A stretch of DNA of 64,000 bases from Kalaharituber pfeilii (taxonomy: Eukaryota > Ascomycota > Pezizomycetes > Pezizales > Pezizaceae). The notes under the pieces were generated by a model. The model did not search any database and was not told the DNA's origin. It was given only the letters and a program-made list of their open reading frames with translations. How positions within the stretch are numbered: position 1 is the stretch's first letter; the number at the start of each line of letters is the position of its first letter. The stretch lies in assembly GCA_015179045.1 (NCBI GenBank), contig WHUZ01000036.1, positions 186,001 to 250,000 of the forward strand, in the 5' to 3' direction. A program made the position numbers and the translations under genes. Positions 1-10,100 of the stretch are shown piece by piece.

Positions 1-571
1 CAAGTCTCTGAGAAGTCGGCGTGCCCTGGCCCTTTCTCTGTTGGAGCTGTTCGGGCCGCGGAGAATGTATTTCGTCATCTTTCTGGCCTTCTTTAGCTCC
101 TTATCGAACCACCTTTTGGACCTGTCTGTTATCCTCGCTTCCTTGGTGTGTTCCTGTGCCAGTCGGCTTAGCATCTCGTAAGCACTTTCCTCTTCTCCAA
201 CTGTCCGGTCCCTCCACTCTTCTTCAAACCTCTCCCATCTCTCCCAATCCGTTACCCTTATTGTCTTCATGCTGGCAGCTTTCTCCCCTTTGATCTGTCC
301 CATTATCATGGCATGGTCTGACCCCACTATCCATGATACACCCGTCGTTCTCCATTCCCCGTCTCTGGCGAATACTAGGTCGAGCAATGCTGTCCTTGTC
401 ATCCCGCCTATCCTCCTGGTCCACGTTCTCCACGTTGCCATCCCCTTATCTATCTGTTGTCTCAGACCTTGTGCTTGCATGGTGCTCTGCAAGGCTGTTC
501 CTCTGCTGTCTTGTCTATCTGACAACTCCCGGTGGTGGCTGTTGAGGTCCCCTATCAACATGTCCACCATG
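1..571 (-). pseudogene. LINE ORF2 fragment, AP-endonuclease domain (runs off left edge)
   Basis: Read on the minus strand from about 571, one frame stays open to the window edge and shows LINE apurinic-endonuclease landmarks in order: GDLNSHHR (metal-binding Asp/Asn), a TALLDLVFAR block, then IVGSDHAMI with the catalytic SDH. A basic, charged stretch follows, as expected between the EN and RT domains. In an intact LINE this domain nicks genomic DNA for target-primed reverse transcription. Upstream (572-765) other frames hold EN-like pieces (AYVRKDIVRDGKVKGRDRHVTI) joined by frameshifts, and a 17-18 bp direct duplication at about 620-658 breaks the frame, so the N-terminus is decayed. RT is not visible because the window ends. 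Family (A or B) cannot be told from this part. Confidence 0.75.
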
Positions 572-943
572 CCTATCTCCTCCATCTCCTCCTCTACCTT
601 GGTCTCCTTGTTCTAATATGCCCCGGTGATCTCCCTTCCCCGGTGATCTCCCTTCCCCGATATCGAATTGTCACGTGTCTGTCCCGTCCTTTTACCTTGC
701 CGTCTCTAACAATGTCTTTCCTTACGTACGCCATCTATAGCTGCAGAGATTTCGTCTAGAAGGGTTCAGAGAATGGGAAAGATTGATTTTTTTTTTTTTT
801 TTAAAAAAAAGCAATCCTGTCGGCTACAGTACTACCCTTCTTATGGTACCTACGATTCGCATTCGCTATTCAACATGTGAAGATAAGAAGCCTCCGCCAG
901 TTCTCAACGTTCCGGTTACTTTGAGAATAGTAGTACACTAGTA
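572..943. other. Decayed LINE 5' part and T/A homopolymer
   Basis: Bases 572-765 hold frameshifted remains of the endonuclease N-terminus (minus strand). Around 787-812 there is a T-run directly followed by an A-run, resembling an old poly-A tail junction, but no recognisable LINE tail. The rest up to the MITE has no feature I can name. Confidence 0.4.
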
Positions 944-1529
944 GGGGTTGTCGACGAAACAACAACTGGGAATGGGGCTACCAGAAGGGTATTAGAGAAA
1001 AAAATACGCCAGAGCAGGTGTTCGTGAGGTACCCCGTTTCACACACTTGTGAAAATTTATTTTAGTAAGTATGATGCTATGAACTAACCACATAATATGC
1101 AGACTTACGCGTGTCAAACTTTACCATGCCTCAAAGGAGCTGTAATGCAACAAGAGCTCAGAAGCGAAGGCTATCATGATGCTTGTGATTCTTAATTGAC
1201 GCAATGATGAACGTAGAAAGAGGATATGGAGGCAATATTTGTGGTTGTAGACGCAGCTCAGTGTTTGAGGTGAGCGGGATGGGGATATGCGGGTGATGTG
1301 TATGGTATGAAATAAGGGGGGTGTATACAGTGAAGTAGGATACTAACTGAGAACTACTTACCAGAAGAGCCCGCTACCAGTCAAATTTGACTGGTAACAG
1401 GCGTTACGTTGGTGCTGGAGACTACTAGCCAACAGACCAATGAACGAAGGGGCCAAGGCACTAAAAGCGCCTCCAGTTAGTAGTGGTACTTTCTGGTAGC
1501 CATTCCCAGTTGTTCGTCGACAACCCCTA
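942..1529. mobile_element. MITE with about 40-bp terminal inverted repeats, TA flanks
   Basis: The left end from 944 reads GGGGTTGTCGACGAA.CAACAACTGGGAATGG..CTACCAGAA. The right end, up to 1527, is its reverse complement with few mismatches (TTCTGGTAGCCATTCCCAGTTGTTCGTCGACAACCCC). Both ends are flanked by TA (942-943, 1528-1529), the target duplication of Tc1/mariner-type elements. The 584-bp interior has no convincing ORF, so it is non-autonomous. Small internal palindromes are present (CCAGTCAAATTTGACTGG near 1379-1396). Confidence 0.8.
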
Positions 1530-1972
1530 ACTACTGTCGGGAACCTGACATCCGTTGCCACAAGATTATTGGCAGTCCAAGCAAGTTCCGGAATAGAGAG
1601 TCTATGCATACACGATGTGAGCGTCTTAGAATTATTACACTACATGACGATGCAATCTGCTGTCGGATTAAGGACAGGGAGGTACTGAAGGAAAAGGCTA
1701 CAAGAGGAATGGGAAAAAATACCGAAGGAGAGGTTGCTGTCATTAGTTAGGAGTATGCCAGATAGACTCTGAGCTATTATTGCTGCTGGTGGGGCTGCAA
1801 CACCTTATTAATTTAATGATAGAAGCTTTTGTATGTAAATCCCATATAAAAGTTCTGAAGACTTTTGTTCGATTATCCATGCTATGTTGCATTGCTATGG
1901 GGCATCTGCAAGACGCCCAGTTATGCAGCTCTTACGCATCTGAAGACTAACCCTGACCCCCGAGTGCTATGC
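1530..1972. other. Unassigned spacer
   Basis: About 440 bp between two MITEs. Short open frames on the minus strand show no recognisable motif and look accidental. Nothing supportable was seen. Confidence 0.5.
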
Positions 1973-3053
1973 TAGACAGAAAAATAAGTATTTGGACAGG
2001 GGATAGGTGCATATTATGCGGTATGCGGTATTCTGCGGAAACTAGCTGTATGCTTGGCGGTAAAGAATAGGTGTAAAAGGTCCAAATTCATTATGTCAGC
2101 TGTCCAAATTTCAACACGTCAGCTGTCCAAATACTTTCTCACATAATGAATTTGGACATACTATCACGAAATTTGGACTGTCTTGTGGCTATCACCAGCC
2201 AAGCATACTGTAACAATCCAACCCGGACCCCTCGCCCAGACCCTCCAGCTCCGGTCCTATACTGGCAACCAACATACTACTCGCCAGCACTCGTACACGT
2301 GCAGCTGGCCCTGACACCCTTGCAATTCGCCGCACTCCTTCTAGCACTCCGATGTATATCCCTGCACCTGTGAGCACGCTTAAGCGACATGGCCGCCAGC
2401 ATCCCGGTCATTGCTTAACAACCCGAACCGAAGAACCCACCAGAACCTGCTAGAAGGACCCGGATCCCCAGAACCCGCCGGAAAGCCACAGAACCTGCCG
2501 GAAAGCCGTAGAACCTGCCGGAAGCTATAGAACCTGCCGGAAAGCCGTAGAATCTGCTGGAAACAGGTATCGCCGAGCTTATTCCAGGATATTCTTGACG
2601 CTTCTACCTGCTTCCAGTCATTCCTTGGTCATCCATGTACTTCCTGTCGTTTCCTTTGTTTTCCATGTACTTCTAGTCGCTTCTCGGTTTTCCATGTACT
2701 TCGTTTGTTTGCTTGTTTGCTTGTTTGCCTGGATTTTCCACCGAGGGTTTTCTATAAAGGGGCCCTCCTGCCTCCTCCCTCTTGCTTCTCCACGCAACAA
2801 CTTGTTTCCTACCCAAGTTGTGTATTTAGCCTTTTAATACATCTACCTCTCGATATCTCATAGTTCCGACCGCCTCTGCCTCCGCCTCCACTGTGACATC
2901 GCCTCGGCGCCCGCCGCCCACCCCGTACCCAGATCCTGTACCTTGACCCGGACCCGTTCATCACACATACGAAAATATGTTAGTTTCTGCTGAATACTAC
3001 ATGGCACATAAATATGCATTTATCCTCTGTCCAAATACTTATTTTTCTGTCTA
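1973..3053. mobile_element. MITE with about 30-bp TIRs and TA duplication, split by a solo LTR
   Basis: The left terminus 1975 onward (GACAGAAAAATAAGTATTTGGACAG) is matched by its exact reverse complement ending at 3051. Each end is bordered by TA (1973-1974; 3052-3053). Removing the solo LTR at 2209-2970 leaves about 315 bp with further internal copies of the motif TGTCCAAAT in both orientations (2067-2185). It has no coding capacity. The type is inferred from the TA duplication: Tc1/mariner-like non-autonomous element. Confidence 0.8.
2204..2970. mobile_element. Solo LTR (757 bp) with 5-bp target duplication CATAC
   Basis: The segment begins TGTAACAATCC at 2209 and ends TTCATCACA at 2965, the TG...CA boundary of an LTR. 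It is flanked by CATAC on both sides (2204-2208 and 2966-2970). A TATA-like TCTATAAAGGGG lies at about 2749-2760, followed by a pyrimidine-rich leader, as in an LTR U3/R/U5. A short tandem repeat (unit about 20 bp, GAACCTGCCGGAAAGCC type) sits at 2460-2560 and a GTTTGCTT/GTACTTC repeat at 2635-2730. No internal region is attached, so it is a recombination remnant. Confidence 0.8.
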
Positions 3054-3219
3054 GTATCATATATGAATCATGCCACAACGCCAACGTTTGTGCAGCTTAC
3101 GCCACGGCGTTTTTCTTTTTTTTTTTTTTTTTTATATCAATACTCGCATGCCGCCCTATGGGCTATGGCGAGGGTTTATTAAAACGAAAAGGAACTAAAA
3201 ACAGCCGATAAGTACATGT

Positions 3220-5241
3220 AGTGCCCGCGGTGCTCGTACATGATGCGGGTGAACTGTCAATACGGGATGGTGTCCTTCACTTCCGTCCTCTATCCCATTC
3301 GTATTGTCCTGCTCGAAGCCATCTTCCTCCCAGTCTCACCCTGTCTACTTTCGATGCCTCCTCCAAGTACACCACCATGTAAAGTTCACGCTGCTATGAC
3401 AGGAATAATACTGCATTCAATAGCAACTATCCGTGTTCGACATAATGATGATAAAAAACAGAATGAGAAGTCAACCCATACATATACCCGCACACTGGCT
3501 GAAGGCCCCTCCCCACAGTTCTCCCTATCGGTCCAACCATCCCTCCGTCGCACTCACAAACCATCCGACGGCACAACAATTCCTCCGACCCGCATAAGCC
3601 TCATGCATGGGCGAGGGGCTAGATTAAAGTTTCTCCAACACACCACCGAGCTTGTCTTTTTTCCCTCCTCTATCAAAGTTGTCTTCTTCCTCAGCCATCG
3701 AATCCCCGTGATGTTTCCTAGGTCCTGGTTGGCTGCCTCCATCCATCGTCGGACGTTCCCGAGGTCTTTCCTCAGGGCTATCCCGTGGACTACGATGCCG
3801 ATCTTTGGGGTGTTGGCATCGGGAGTGGTTGGAGGTGGGGATTTGGCTTTGGGGATGTGGGGGGGTTTTTTCTTAGGCGTGGGCTCTGGGGTGGGAGTCG
3901 GCTTGGGTGTGGGGGTCGGCGGTCTCTGTCTTGGGGTAGTTGCAGGCACGCTGCCTGCGTTAGTCTGTGGGGTGTTCACCGGGGGTGCGGAGGCTATCTT
4001 CTCTGCCTCCTTATCGCTCAACTGGCGCTTGAGGACATATGTGTCTTGGCTGGATGGCATTTTGCCCTTGCGCTTCTTGTTCCTGTTCCCGGTTGGCATC
4101 GGAGTCGCGGCGGGGATCGCTGCGGGAGGGGGGGACGGCTCCTCCGCGAGCGCAGTGTGAATCGGGCTGAAGCCTAGGGCTTCGGATGTGGGCTCCGCCG
4201 GCTCCGTGTGTACGCACGTGATGGGGCTGCGCCCCAGTGTCTGTGGTGGTGGCGGTGGCGGTGCCAGACCCCATGTACTCGGGGTTGCCAGTAAGTCTGT
4301 GGAATTATGCAGCGCCAAGGTACTCACGTGGATTCACATGGTACTTCTGCTGCAGCTGTGATAGGTCAGTCAGTAAACAAGTTGAATGCGCGCGGTTGCA
4401 ACAGAAAATAAACAGTAGATCATGAATGCCCGGTATCGGTAGCTCTCTGTTTTCACGTCTGATTGCTCTCTATCAGCAGCTTCAGCTCAATAGGTAGGTT
4501 TGATAGCTCTTCTACTATATCTAACTTGTTAGCTAACTTAATGATTTTTCTATTAGTGTTGACAGTCCTCTGCTAGGCAACAGCCTGATGGGGAGGCGAC
4601 GCCTATTGATTTTCACTTGTGGTATGAGTTTTTTTTTTTTATATTCCTTCCTACAAGTTTCAAGTTTTTTGAGTTTTTCAAGTGCGTTCCATGGTTGCAA
4701 TATTTTTTTTTTTTTTTGAGTCGTTTTACGAAATTTTTGCATTTTCTCATATATTAGTGTTGTCGTGTATATAGCATTTTATCATACTAAAAGTCTGTGG
4801 AAAAATTTTGCGGGTTTCCCATACAAAAATTTCCACAGACTTTTCGTCCTTTTTTACACCACTTTTCCTTGGCTCCATAGGCCCCATAGCAACAGAAGTA
4901 CCACGTGAATCCACGTGAGTATCTTGGCTCTGCATAATTCCACAGACTTTGCCGCACCCCCTAGTACAGTCAGGGTCGTCTAGGTCGTCCGTAAAAGTGA
5001 AACAGATGAATGACCCTTTCTTCGGGTCGTCCTCGTCGGCAATGTTTGCTTCCCAGTATGAGGCGACATGCCTGAAGAAGGCTCCCTTTGTCTCCTCGTC
5101 TAGGTGATACCAGTTTGGTATTCGGGGGCGCTTGGGGGCTCCCCCCGTGGGGGGGCCAGTGTGTATCTGCCCTTCGGCGGCATTGATTGGTGGAGAGGCT
5201 GTGTTTCGCGTCTTCCTATTGGGTCTTGGCGCGGGGGGCAA
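3220..5241 (-). pseudogene. ORF1-like (gag-like) protein of element B-1, interrupted by a MITE
   Basis: The minus frame from about 5241 encodes a proline-rich start, then a globular segment (WYHLDEETKGAFFRHVASYW ... FICFTFTDD) up to the MITE edge near 4950. Past the MITE (from about 4295) it continues with a Pro/Lys-rich linker (KKRKGK, LKRQLSDKEAEKIA, PTPTPKPTPTPEPTP) and the C-terminal block KDLGNVRRW..GIRWLRKK..GKKTSSVV typical of the RRM/gag-like end of fungal LINE ORF1. After SSVV the frame shifts, so VYLE..RLGGRW..YEWDRGRK continues in another frame to about 3285. The presumed role is an RNA-binding nucleocapsid protein. It is broken by the MITE and at least one frameshift. No CCHC knuckle follows, unlike family A. 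Confidence 0.65.
4290..4953. mobile_element. MITE with about 55-bp TIRs inserted in element B-1
   Basis: The left arm starting at 4294 (AGTCTGTGGAATTATGCAG.GCCAAG) and the right arm ending at 4948 are reverse complements over about 55 bp, including CACGTGGATTCAC..GGTACTTCTG. The interior is AT-rich and non-coding. A second perfect hairpin of the same start motif (AAAAGTCTGTGGAAAAATTTTG) sits inside at about 4787-4838. Target duplication is unclear: TTGCC occurs at 4285-4289 and 4949-4953, leaving four extra bases on the left. Insertion interrupts the ORF1 frame of the host element. Confidence 0.75.
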
Positions 5242-5455
5242 CTGCGGTGGTGAGCTGAAAATCTCCTCAGAGTTTCACCCCGAGGGGAAACTTGTGGGTT
5301 ATGGTTTTTGGAGGATAAAAATGAGATCAAAAGACTCAGTGAACTGAGAGCTTTCGATCTATGTAGGTTTCGCTGGGGGGGAGGGCGTGGTTGCGGAGTC
5401 GCTTCCAAACGCTCGTCCTGGGGTGGTTGTTGTTGCCCTGCCGGGCGTTTTTCTT

Positions 5456-5785
5456 GCAAGTCACGCATCCAGTGCGTTTCTCACCTTCCTGATATGGTAA
5501 CTTCCCTGATACTTCCCTATTCAGTCATGGTTGTTATGCTATGCTTTCTCACGTATATAAACCTGCTGCTCTTGCAACTCTAAGATCAACAGACTCAACG
5601 GCGTCTCTATATCTCCCTTTCGTGATAGCCTTCACCGTGTCAAAGCCCTCGCATGCTCTCCCGCTCGTATCGACACTATCGTTCAATGGTTCTCGCCTAC
5701 GCCCAGCAGGGCCGCACACGAGTACTGAACTAATAAAAGAATCCCTGTCCGTACTGCTGCCACAGCTTTTCTTGTTCGGTGCCAA
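5456..5785 (+). other. LTR-like or promoter-like fragment with TATA box and AATAAA
   Basis: The block 5456-5785 (repeated at 21691-21999) has a TATATAA at 5554-5560 and an AATAAA at 5732-5737 about 180 bp downstream, an arrangement usual in fungal LTRs. The repeated segment begins, including the part left of element B-1, with TATGAATCATGCC. I found no matching 3' boundary or target duplication, so LTR identity is a suggestion only. It contains the ancestral GTGC (5779-5782), the target of the LTR element found in copy 2. Confidence 0.4.
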
Positions 5786-5960
5786 GCTACCGAGATACTT
5801 ACAACAGTACGGAGGTGCATAATCTACAGGGTTGCCCTTGTTCTGAGGCGACACCCATGCCCTGGCATGCCTTGTCTGAGCTGCACCAGCAGAAGCTCTG
5901 AGTCACATTCGTAGATTCAGCTACGGAGTGTTCCAAGCCAGTTGACGATTGTTGCTCTGA

Positions 5961-6218
5961 CATCGGCTTGCCAACGGACATAATAAAGACGGTGAAGATG
6001 AACAAGAGGAAGAAGATCCAGAGAAGGTCGTGCTTGAAAGTATGGAGTGGAGAGGTGTTTGTGCAACGATCGAGTACCAAAAACTTATCAATCAATGGAA
6101 AAAGTCAAAGGGTGTAAATGAAAACTTTGAAACAACTGCCAACAACAAGCACCGAAGTCTGCGCAGGTTGCAGTTTCACCAGGCAGCAAACGATCTGCAT
6201 TTCTGCAGGGTTCCATGA
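5961..6218 (+). CDS. Conserved short ORF of unknown function (possible exon)
   Basis: An open frame of about 85 codons ends at TGA 6216-6218. It encodes an acidic stretch (DGEDEQEEEDPEK), then VVLESMEWRGVCATIEYQKL..W..SKGVNENFETTANN and a basic end RSLRRLQFHQAANDL. It is identical in the duplicate at 26254-26511. There is no ATG near the start (the first is at about 6041), so it would have to be an exon or a relic. The charge pattern looks protein-like, but I do not recognise the family. It lies 0.9 kb upstream of the ankyrin gene on the same strand. Confidence 0.35.
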   Translation, partial: HRLANGHNKDGEDEQEEEDPEKVVLESMEWRGVCATIEYQKLINQWKKSKGVNENFETTANNKHRSLRRLQFHQAANDLHFCRVP

Positions 6219-6397
6219 TCTGAAAGGAGATCGGTAATTGAGGGTACGGAGCCTCTTATACGCGAGCTCATGCCACTACTACACCAGCACATCCTACTTT
6301 CACTTACTTTGGATGTGATCAATTGCGCCGCTGCAGGGGCACTTGGATGTGTATGTTTTATATTTTACAAGGCATGGATCTTCGGGCTTGGGCAGGG

Positions 6398-7065
6398 GAC
6401 ATTTCTTTTTTTTTAATATATCAGTAATCGCGTGCCGCCCCAAGCGCTGTGGCGATGTTTAGCTACATAGGAGATAATGGGAAATGAACTGAAAGCTAGG
6501 TAAGCAACGGAAAGTCCATCGCCGTTATCGCTCTATCCATTCCATCAATGATCTGATTGGGTCCCCATCTTCTTCGCCGCTTTTTCGTGGCTTGAGTAGC
6601 GCGTCCCTACTAGTACCCCCTGGCCATATTGTTCTCCATACCCGGCACCTGTCCAACACGTGGGAGGTTGTCTCCTCCTCCTCTCCACACCATTTGCAAG
6701 CGCGCACCGTCAGCTTTCCCCAGCTCATGTTGCCAGTGTCTCAGGCCCTTGCCCCCTAGTAGGCCTGCCAGTGTTGCCACCTCGTGCCGCAGTCTTTGTA
6801 TCAGTCTGTAGTTCATGCTCAGCCAGTTCCTTTCCTCCGCCCTCCAGGCTTTGGCTTCTTGACGCATGCCGGCCTCAGTGACCATCTCATTCTGATATTG
6901 TAGAAAAGCGCCTGTGTTGGCCGCCTTGTCAGCCTCCGTGTTGCCCCGGACACCCCTGTCTCCTTTCGCGGCTCGTGCTTTCCAGGCTGTTCTGACTGTT
7001 TGAGCTGCCTCTTCGTGGGTGAATTTGCCTTCCGCAATCTTTTAGAGCTTACGCACAAGACATTT
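6398..7065 (-). mobile_element. 5'-truncated family-B LINE (C-terminal end of ORF2) upstream of the ankyrin gene
   Basis: Minus-strand LINE remnant between short target duplications GACATTT (6398-6404, 7059-7065). The tail (6405-6470) is poly-T plus the family-B hairpin in reverse. The coding part reads EAG.RQEAKAWRAEERNWL..RHEVATLAGLLGGKGLRHW and then, one frame over, CKWCGEEEETTSHVLDRCRVW, matching the LINE ORF2 C-terminus at 63400-63650 (CRWCGEDEETTDHLLRACRVW). A frameshift lies near 6725. It lacks RT and is inactive. It ends only 73 bp before the ankyrin gene ATG, so it forms part of that gene's present upstream region. Confidence 0.85.
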
Positions 7066-7138
7066 GACTGACATTCCCACCAGCTAGCACCCGCAAAACC
7101 CGCTTTCTTTTCTCCTCTTTTTACTACGAAAAAAAAAC

Positions 7139-10100
7139 ATGTCCTTCGGGGTTGGCATCGGTGATTTCCTGGCGGTGAGCAAACTGGTATGGAGCCTGTA
7201 TCATGACTGCTTTCTTGTGGCCCGGGGTGCTCCTCAGGAGTTTAGACTCCTTGTGGATGAACTCAGGACATTATATGCGACGGTGCCGCTTTTTGAAGCT
7301 GAGCTCAAGAACCCAGATTCTCTTTTGGTGCGCGGTGGGGCAGATCGAGAGAGGATGATAAAGGAGCTGATCAAGAGCCTTGAACAAACACTCAATGCAC
7401 TATATGACATGTATCACAAACATCGAAATATTGGGGTTACCTCTCGAATTGGCTTGAAACGGGGGTGGGATAAACTCAAGTGGGCATTGGATGTAAAAGA
7501 AATTGATGCACTCCGGAACAAGGTTCAGTACCACAGCCTCTGCTATGACTAGTAGCTAACTGCTCCTCACAGCTCACTTATCATAATGGGGTATTATCTT
7601 TGCTCCTTACGTGCGTTGGAAAGTATGAATAGTCTCAGCACATTGAATATATTAGTGAAAGGGGAATCACAGTGACAGTATTGTACTAATACTATATTAT
7701 GCCTGCAGTTCATCTCTTCAACGGTTGGAATCGACGACAAAAGCCATTGAAGCTGGGATCGAGGAACTCCAGATTTTCTTGGAACAAATCCAAAGTACTG
7801 GAAGTCTCTCGCATACAGCCCCTGTTCTTGGATCTGTTCCAGGCGTGACAGGATCCGTAACAGATGGGGCGCATACTGGCACAGGAACACATGCTACTAC
7901 CAACAATTTCACCATGATCGCCTTTAGTAAGCGATGTATGCAAGCAGCCGAAATCTTTCAGCGTTGGAAGGCAATTGGTATTGAAGAGTGGATTAAAGTA
8001 GCTAGATGGTGGTTGTTAAAAGTATGGTTCTGAATATACGTTATCTATTTCCTAATCATTTGCCAGTGTATACTTACTGTATTTCTAAATAGGCACATAC
8101 AGAGCTACGGAACCAAGAGGGGCCTGTGTCACATACGGCTTATTGTAACCTTCTCAAAGCCTCATGGATACTGAAGAACCTGATAGTTATTCACCCTCAA
8201 ATTAGTTTTGTCGAATCAACAGTGCAGTATGAAGTAATGAGCCTGACTGAGGTAAGGTAGAATATTTTCATAATCAATCTCGAGAATATCGATATTGACT
8301 GGAATGAGGCCACCAATGAGGAGTTTAGATGGTTGCAGGCGTCGAAGGCTGAGCTACCTGCACTCAAAGACCTTGCTTGTGACAACTTGCAGATATGGGA
8401 AGGACAAGCACAAAGCTCACCATTGGAGCCTGCTGCCAACAGAGAGGATGACGGAAATGCGTGGGTCATGTCCGATGATTATATTCTATTTCGAAGGTGA
8501 GGACATCTCTTTTTTTTTTTTTCTTTATCTCATTGCTCGCATACCGCCCTATGGGCTATAGCGAGGGAGGACACCACTGGCCATACTTCCATCGGCACAC
8601 TACCGCTGCTGTAGTGGGATTGAAGAGTTCGTTACAAAGATCGTGTTGTAGCTGCTTGCACTACCACTCTAGAATGTGATATCGTCTAACTTGTAGACAT
8701 AGGTTTGCTCTATATGAGGCCGATCATCATCGAACACAAGTCCCTTGTCTAGTATTGCTCCTTGTGAATAGGAAATCTATGGAGGCCCGTCTAGTCATTC
8801 ACGATCAGACCTGGCGATGCCTGGCCGAATTTCACTTTACAGGTATATCTACCAATTTGCTATTCTGACATATATAGTGTGCATTGCTCGAACTGCAGCT
8901 GACATTGTAATAGCTCAGGCAGTTCATGACTACCAAGGCCAGTTCATTCGAGGAACAAACTATGTGAAGTTAGCAGGACATCAGTTGACCATATCCCACC
9001 AGTTAGGTTGGAACCCTTCCAGTTTTCGTCTCCTATGTAATTAAGCTCACATTTGTATTAGATATGAACGTCCTTTATGTCATGCTGCTCGCATATGTAC
9101 AATTCAATTTAGTGCTCTATACAGATGATACTTCCCTAAGCTTAAATACACACTATGGGTTTATATTGCTTATTGCAATGAGACTATTATATTCTGATGC
9201 TACTAAATATCTTCTGCGAATGCCAGTACATCAGGAGGCCGAAAACACAAATGAGAGCTCAGCTCATTCCTTTCTCCCAGCCGTGCAGGTTGCTGCTCAA
9301 GTCTTTCTAGATGCATCCACAGATGGAATGATTGTAACCGACAACGACATACAACAGGATATCGACGCACCCGAATCATTCCTCAGATGGATGCTAGACC
9401 AAGGCTACGAGCAGCCGATTAGAGAATTATTGAGGGAAAAAGGACTGAGCCCTCCGAAGGACGGCCTCAAAGATTGGTTGTCACCAAAGGGTACTATATG
9501 CAAAGAGCGCATAGATGTGTTCTGCTTGTGGCTACCGTTAGGTCTACCTCCTCAGAAAATCATCCGGCAGAATCAGTTGGTATTTTCCGCAAATGTATAC
9601 GGCCACGCAGCAGTTGTATGGTTACTATTGAACCAGCAAGTCGACACCGAGCTCCGGAATGCAGATGGCCATACAGCACTCCATGCCGCAGCCATTGCGG
9701 GTCATGAGGCAATAGTAAAACTCCTCCTCCACTCTGGAGCTAACATCGAGGCCGCTGCCAGGTGGAAGAAGATGGCACTGCACTTTGCTGCCGAAAACGG
9801 CCATTTTGAAACAGTCAAAGTGCTGCTCGACGCTGGAGCTAACATCGACACCACTACCGAGCACGAGGAGACGGCACTGCACTTTGCTGCCCACAACGGC
9901 CATTTTGAAACAGTCAAAGTGCTGCTCGACGCTGGAGCTAACATCGACACCACCACTACCGAGGACGAGGAGACGGCACTGCACTTTGCTGCCAAAAACG
10001 GCCATTTTGAAACAGTCAAAGCGCTGCTCAAGTTTGGAGCCAACATCGAGGCCACTACCGAGCGCAAGATGGCGGCACTGCACTGTGCTGCTGAATACGG

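Larger units (their letters stand above)
3106..5455 (-). mobile_element. ORF1-only, family-B-tailed non-LTR retroelement (copy B-1)
   Basis: Minus-strand element between perfect target duplications GGCGTTTTTCTT (3106-3117 and 5444-5455); the unoccupied site is intact in the paralogous segment at 21679-21690. Reading 5' to 3' on the minus strand: a 5' leader with two stem-loops (GATCGAAAGCTCTCAG..CTGAGTCTTTTGATC and TTTCCCCTCGGGGTGAAA, about 5260-5365), an ORF1-like coding region, a 3' UTR with a CCGCGG-centred palindrome (about 3205-3245), the family-B hairpin (about 3147-3180) and poly-A. There is no room for an RT. Length without the nested MITE is about 1.7 kb. It shares structure with 32684-34147 and 19951-20335, so it is a family rather than one deleted copy. 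Confidence 0.85.

Noticed and set aside
3240..4160. 306-codon plus-strand frame with a Gly/Val-rich repeat
   Set aside because: Antisense to the Pro-rich linker of the B-1 ORF1; the low-complexity GGGTGTGGGGGTCGGC strand explains it.
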